DNA of 64,000 nt from JALJPB01 sp963933115 (GTDB lineage Bacteria; Pseudomonadota; Gammaproteobacteria; Enterobacterales; Alteromonadaceae), in contig CAWVSL010000012.1 of assembly GCA_963933115.1 (NCBI GenBank), positions 8,204-72,203 of the forward strand. Direction: 5' to 3'. Positions 61,662 to 64,000 of the stretch are shown here, one piece after another. Under the pieces are notes generated by a model. It was given only the letters and a program-made list of their open reading frames with translations, was not told where the DNA came from and did no database searches. How positions within the stretch are numbered: position 1 is the stretch's first letter; each line of letters begins with the position of its first letter. Position numbers and translations under genes: made by a program.

Positions 61662-62123
61662 ATGATTAACGCGGCCAATAGTCATTTAAAGTTAGAAAAA
61701 CAATTATGTTTTCGGCTTTATAGCTTAAGCAAAAAAATGAATAGGTTATATACACCACTATTAAAGGAGCTATCACTGACCTACCCTCAATATTTAGTCA
61801 TGCTGGTATTGTGGGACAGTGCTAATGGATTATCCATTAAAACACTAGGCTTGAGGTTAGATCTTGATACCGGCACTTTATCGCCGTTATTAAAACGCAT
61901 GGAAGCACTGGGGATAATAAGTCGTTGCCGAAATAAAGACGATGAACGAAGTGTCGAAATACAGCTAACGGAGTCAGGACAACGACTAAAAGATAAAGCA
62001 CATGACATACCCACTAAAATGTTGAGTATTACCGGTTTTACGCCTGAGCAGTTACAGTTATTAAATCCACAATTAGATCAGTTATTAGTGAATATCAGTG
62101 ACAGTAATGTAGGGGATAGTTAA
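61662..62123 (+). CDS. MarR family regulator, OhrR-like
   Basis: A 153-residue winged-helix repressor. The single redox-sensing cysteine C16 sits in LEKQLCFRLYSLSKK, the hallmark of OhrR. The wing contains LDLDTGTLSPLLKRMEALGII and RNKDDERSV. OhrR senses organic peroxides by oxidation of that cysteine and normally represses ohr; here the upstream neighbour is a glutathione peroxidase gene, only 9 bases away. An OhrR-controlled lipid or organic-hydroperoxide defence operon is a reasonable inference. The start lacks a strong ribosome binding site. Confidence 0.9.
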   Translation: MINAANSHLKLEKQLCFRLYSLSKKMNRLYTPLLKELSLTYPQYLVMLVLWDSANGLSIKTLGLRLDLDTGTLSPLLKRMEALGIISRCRNKDDERSVEIQLTESGQRLKDKAHDIPTKMLSITGFTPEQLQLLNPQLDQLLVNISDSNVGDS

Positions 62124-62188
62124 TGTAAAACACCCTACTGATTATTTAGTAAGGCGTTATATTAATATACTTGTTATCTGTAGCAGGT

Positions 62189-63562
62189 TTAACTAAATAA
62201 GGTATCGTGAAGTTTTTCAACCACTTTATTTGCATCTACTTCATCAACTAAAAAGCATAAGTTGTTTGAGCTTGCGCCATGACAAATCATCCGAACATTA
62301 ACATCATCAATATTTTTGAAAATACGACGGCCAATACCACTCGTTGAGTCTAACTTATTACCAATAACCGCAACTAGTGATAACCCATGTTCAACAGTGA
62401 CTTCACAAAGCTGCTCTAGCTCTTGAACTACAGCACCAGTTATAACCGCTTGTGTTGACCCTGTAGGGTTATCAAAGGTTAACGCAACACTTATTTCGCT
62501 GGTAGTAATTAAATCAACACTCAGTGCATGCTTGGCTAAAATAGCAAAAACTTCCGCTAAAAAACCACTCGCATGCAACATGGCTGGGCTTTTAACGGTA
62601 ACGAGTGTTTGTTCACGTCTGAGTGCAATTGAGCGATATGTTGGGTTTGACTTAACCTGCTGCTTAATGAGCGTACCACCTTTATCAGGCTCTTTACTAG
62701 AACCAACAAAAACTGGAATATTGTGACGCATGGCAGGAATTAGGGTTGCCGGATGTAATATTTTTGCGCCAAACGTCGCCATTTCAGCAGCTTCACCAAA
62801 GCTTATTTCATCAATAGGTCGTGCATGAGAAGTGATGCGCGGATCAGTGGTAAAAATACCGACAACATCAGTCCATATAGCTAATTTTTCAGCGTTTAAT
62901 GCTTCTGCTAATAGTGCAGCACTGTAATCAGAACCACCACGACCTAAAGTAGTCGTTTTACCTAACGCATCTTGACCAATAAAACCTTGAGTGACAATGA
63001 CCTTACTCGCTAATTTAGTTTCTAAAACGGCTTTAGTTTGCTCTCTAAGTTGCTCAACATTAACCACGGCTTTACCATACAAACTATTAGTTTTCATCAC
63101 TTGGCGAACGTCAAAACACTCAGCGGAAATAGCTAAACTGCGTAATACTTCAGTAAACAAAAATGAACTGAGTTGTTCGCCAAAAGATAAAATAGTGTCT
63201 GCGGTTTGCGCGCTGTAGTTGACCGACTGCTTATTCGCTTCAACCGCTAGTTGACTTAACAGTTCTGCGATCACTTCATTTAATTGGTTTTGTTTAGCTA
63301 AATGCTGACTAATATTAAATTGAATTTTTCGAATGTTATCAATAATTGCTATTTGTTCGTCTGCAGCAATATCAGCTTGGCTCAAACGTACTAATTGGTT
63401 AGTCACCCCAGAGCTTGCCGAGACAACAACAACACGATTAGCTGAATTTTTTTTGATGATATGTGCACAACGACACATTGCTTGATAATCAGCGACACTG
63501 GTGCCACCAAATTTAGCGACAATAAGGTTTGATCTGGAATTTGAATGGTTTTCTGGAAACAT
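62189..63562 (-). CDS. lysC: Lysine-sensitive aspartokinase III
   Basis: This enzyme phosphorylates aspartate, the first step of the lysine, threonine and methionine pathway. The 457-residue monofunctional kinase has KFGGTS at residues 17-22, the catalytic TLGRGGSDYSAALLAEAL in part, WTDVVGIFTTDPRI, and two ACT domains (about 315-455) that bind lysine. The fusion to homoserine dehydrogenase seen in ThrA is absent. A lysine riboswitch and terminator precede the gene, so it is controlled both by RNA and by allostery. Asd, the next pathway enzyme, is encoded at 37-38 kb. Confidence 0.96.
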   Translation of the reverse strand: MFPENHSNSRSNLIVAKFGGTSVADYQAMCRCAHIIKKNSANRVVVVSASSGVTNQLVRLSQADIAADEQIAIIDNIRKIQFNISQHLAKQNQLNEVIAELLSQLAVEANKQSVNYSAQTADTILSFGEQLSSFLFTEVLRSLAISAECFDVRQVMKTNSLYGKAVVNVEQLREQTKAVLETKLASKVIVTQGFIGQDALGKTTTLGRGGSDYSAALLAEALNAEKLAIWTDVVGIFTTDPRITSHARPIDEISFGEAAEMATFGAKILHPATLIPAMRHNIPVFVGSSKEPDKGGTLIKQQVKSNPTYRSIALRREQTLVTVKSPAMLHASGFLAEVFAILAKHALSVDLITTSEISVALTFDNPTGSTQAVITGAVVQELEQLCEVTVEHGLSLVAVIGNKLDSTSGIGRRIFKNIDDVNVRMICHGASSNNLCFLVDEVDANKVVEKLHDTLFS

Positions 63563-63625
63563 TAAGATTCTTCCTAACTAGCGAACAATACGACGTTTAT
63601 TAAGATGCTAAATTTAATTGTCGCT

Positions 63626-63705
63626 AAAAAATAAGGAAGAGCATGACTGAACCGTTAGGCTTGTAAAAAGCAGAGTAACTAAGCTTTTTCAGCCAGAAGC
63701 TCTCC
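63626..63705 (-). terminator. Conditional terminator of the lysC leader
   Basis: On the minus strand, GGAGAGC pairs with GCTCTTCC and CTGAA with TTCAG. Inside is a second stem AAAAAGC / GCTTTTT. The structure is followed by TTATTTTTT about 65 bases before the lysC start. Its 5' arm overlaps the 3' strand of the riboswitch P1 helix (CTTCTGG), which is the classic mutually exclusive arrangement. Lysine binding is expected to favour the terminator. Confidence 0.75.
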
Positions 63706-63901
63706 ACCTTTTATTAGAGTTTCATTTATATTTCGATAAATAAAACTCAATGAAATCAGGTGACAATCCTAGGGTTTCAACCCTAGTGACCGAATAACAT
63801 ATGCCACACATATCATTATTCTCGGCAATAAACTCCCTCAAAAACAGTCGATGGAATGGTGGTTCCTCACGATTTCTACCTAGTTATTGCTCCTCTTCTG
63901 G
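63693..63901 (-). ncRNA. Lysine riboswitch (L box) aptamer upstream of lysC
   Basis: Closing helix P1 is CCAGAAG (63895-63901, 5' side on the minus strand) with CTTCTGG (63693-63699). Conserved elements follow in the order of the E. coli lysC aptamer: AGAGGAGC, GAGGGAGTTTATTGCCGAG, a CCTAG-closing hairpin TAGGGTTGAAACCCTA, GATTGTCACCTGA, and GGTGGAGAGC near the 3' end. I judge this from memory of the E. coli leader, whose GCCGAGG, GGCTGAATCCCC and TTGTCACC blocks correspond. Length about 209 bases. It regulates lysC in response to lysine. Confidence 0.9.
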
Positions 63902-63903
63902 TA

Positions 63904-63939
63904 TTATTTATTAATAAAATCAATATTATTAATAAATAA
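63904..63939. repeat. 13-bp AT-only inverted repeat upstream of the lysine riboswitch
   Basis: TTATTTATTAATA (63904-63916) and TATTAATAAATAA (63927-63939) are perfectly complementary with a 10-base spacer. The repeat directly abuts the aptamer on its upstream side. It lies where the lysC promoter is expected and could be an operator or a curved element; no clear -35/-10 pair is visible between it and the window edge. Confidence 0.6.
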
Positions 63940-64000
63940 CCGCATCATTAAACCTTATCTGCAATCAAATTACAATAGACTTTTAGACGTCTATTAATTT

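Overview
The window is ordinary chromosomal DNA of an AT-rich marine gammaproteobacterium of the Alteromonadales. Gene content and gene order (mfd-csiV, pdxB-asd-fimV-truA-accD-folC-dedD-cvpA-purF, fabB-mnmC, folD/cysS/ppiB/lpxH), two large TonB-dependent receptors and the low GC suggest Colwellia or a close relative such as Thalassotalea. That assignment rests on recognising protein families and gene order, not on a database search. There is no phage, insertion sequence, CRISPR array, tRNA or rRNA.

Layout. 0-4.2 kb: the 3' part of mfd, csiV, a DUF1244 protein and a small lipoprotein. 4.3-10.7 kb: two TonB-dependent receptors on the minus strand (one classical, one Oar-like with a carboxypeptidase-regulatory-like domain). 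They share a matching promoter and 5' leader module. 11-19.2 kb: a TSUP permease, PriC, a DUF6172 protein, a class V aminotransferase, YaeQ, a PhnA-domain protein, an ABC-2 exporter pair, a DUF2956 protein and a bicupin. 19.4-27.9 kb: the pxpABC 5-oxoprolinase operon, folD, cysS, ppiB, lpxH, miaE, an unknown small protein and a Yip1-family membrane protein. 28-40.6 kb: a long minus-strand housekeeping block from fabB through pdxB, asd, the polar-landmark protein FimV/HubP, truA, accD, folC, dedD and cvpA to purF. 40.9-46.5 kb: an mnmC that carries only the FAD domain, a branched-chain aminotransferase, a RIO kinase and pgi. 46.7-53.2 kb: a looser accessory stretch with long intergenic gaps, an M28 peptidase, a beta-propeller lipoprotein, small membrane proteins and at least two apparently decayed genes. 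53.3-64 kb: purT, an APC amino acid permease, two secreted hydrolases, a membrane protein/HTH regulator pair, an old-yellow-enzyme oxidoreductase, a 3-hydroxyisobutyrate-dehydrogenase-like enzyme, a glutathione peroxidase with an OhrR-like regulator, and lysC preceded by a lysine riboswitch.

The most noteworthy signals are mostly regulatory. They are the two-hairpin leader shared by the receptor genes, the lysine riboswitch with its terminator (a known class), a 19-bp inverted duplication at the end of the aminotransferase gene, and a Shine-Dalgarno-occluding hairpin before the TSUP gene. At protein level the FAD-only MnmC, the acidic tandem repeats of FimV and a frameshifted secreted-protein pseudogene stand out. 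I see no convincing new multi-gene defence or biosynthetic system. The nearest thing to undescribed biology is the receptor leader element.
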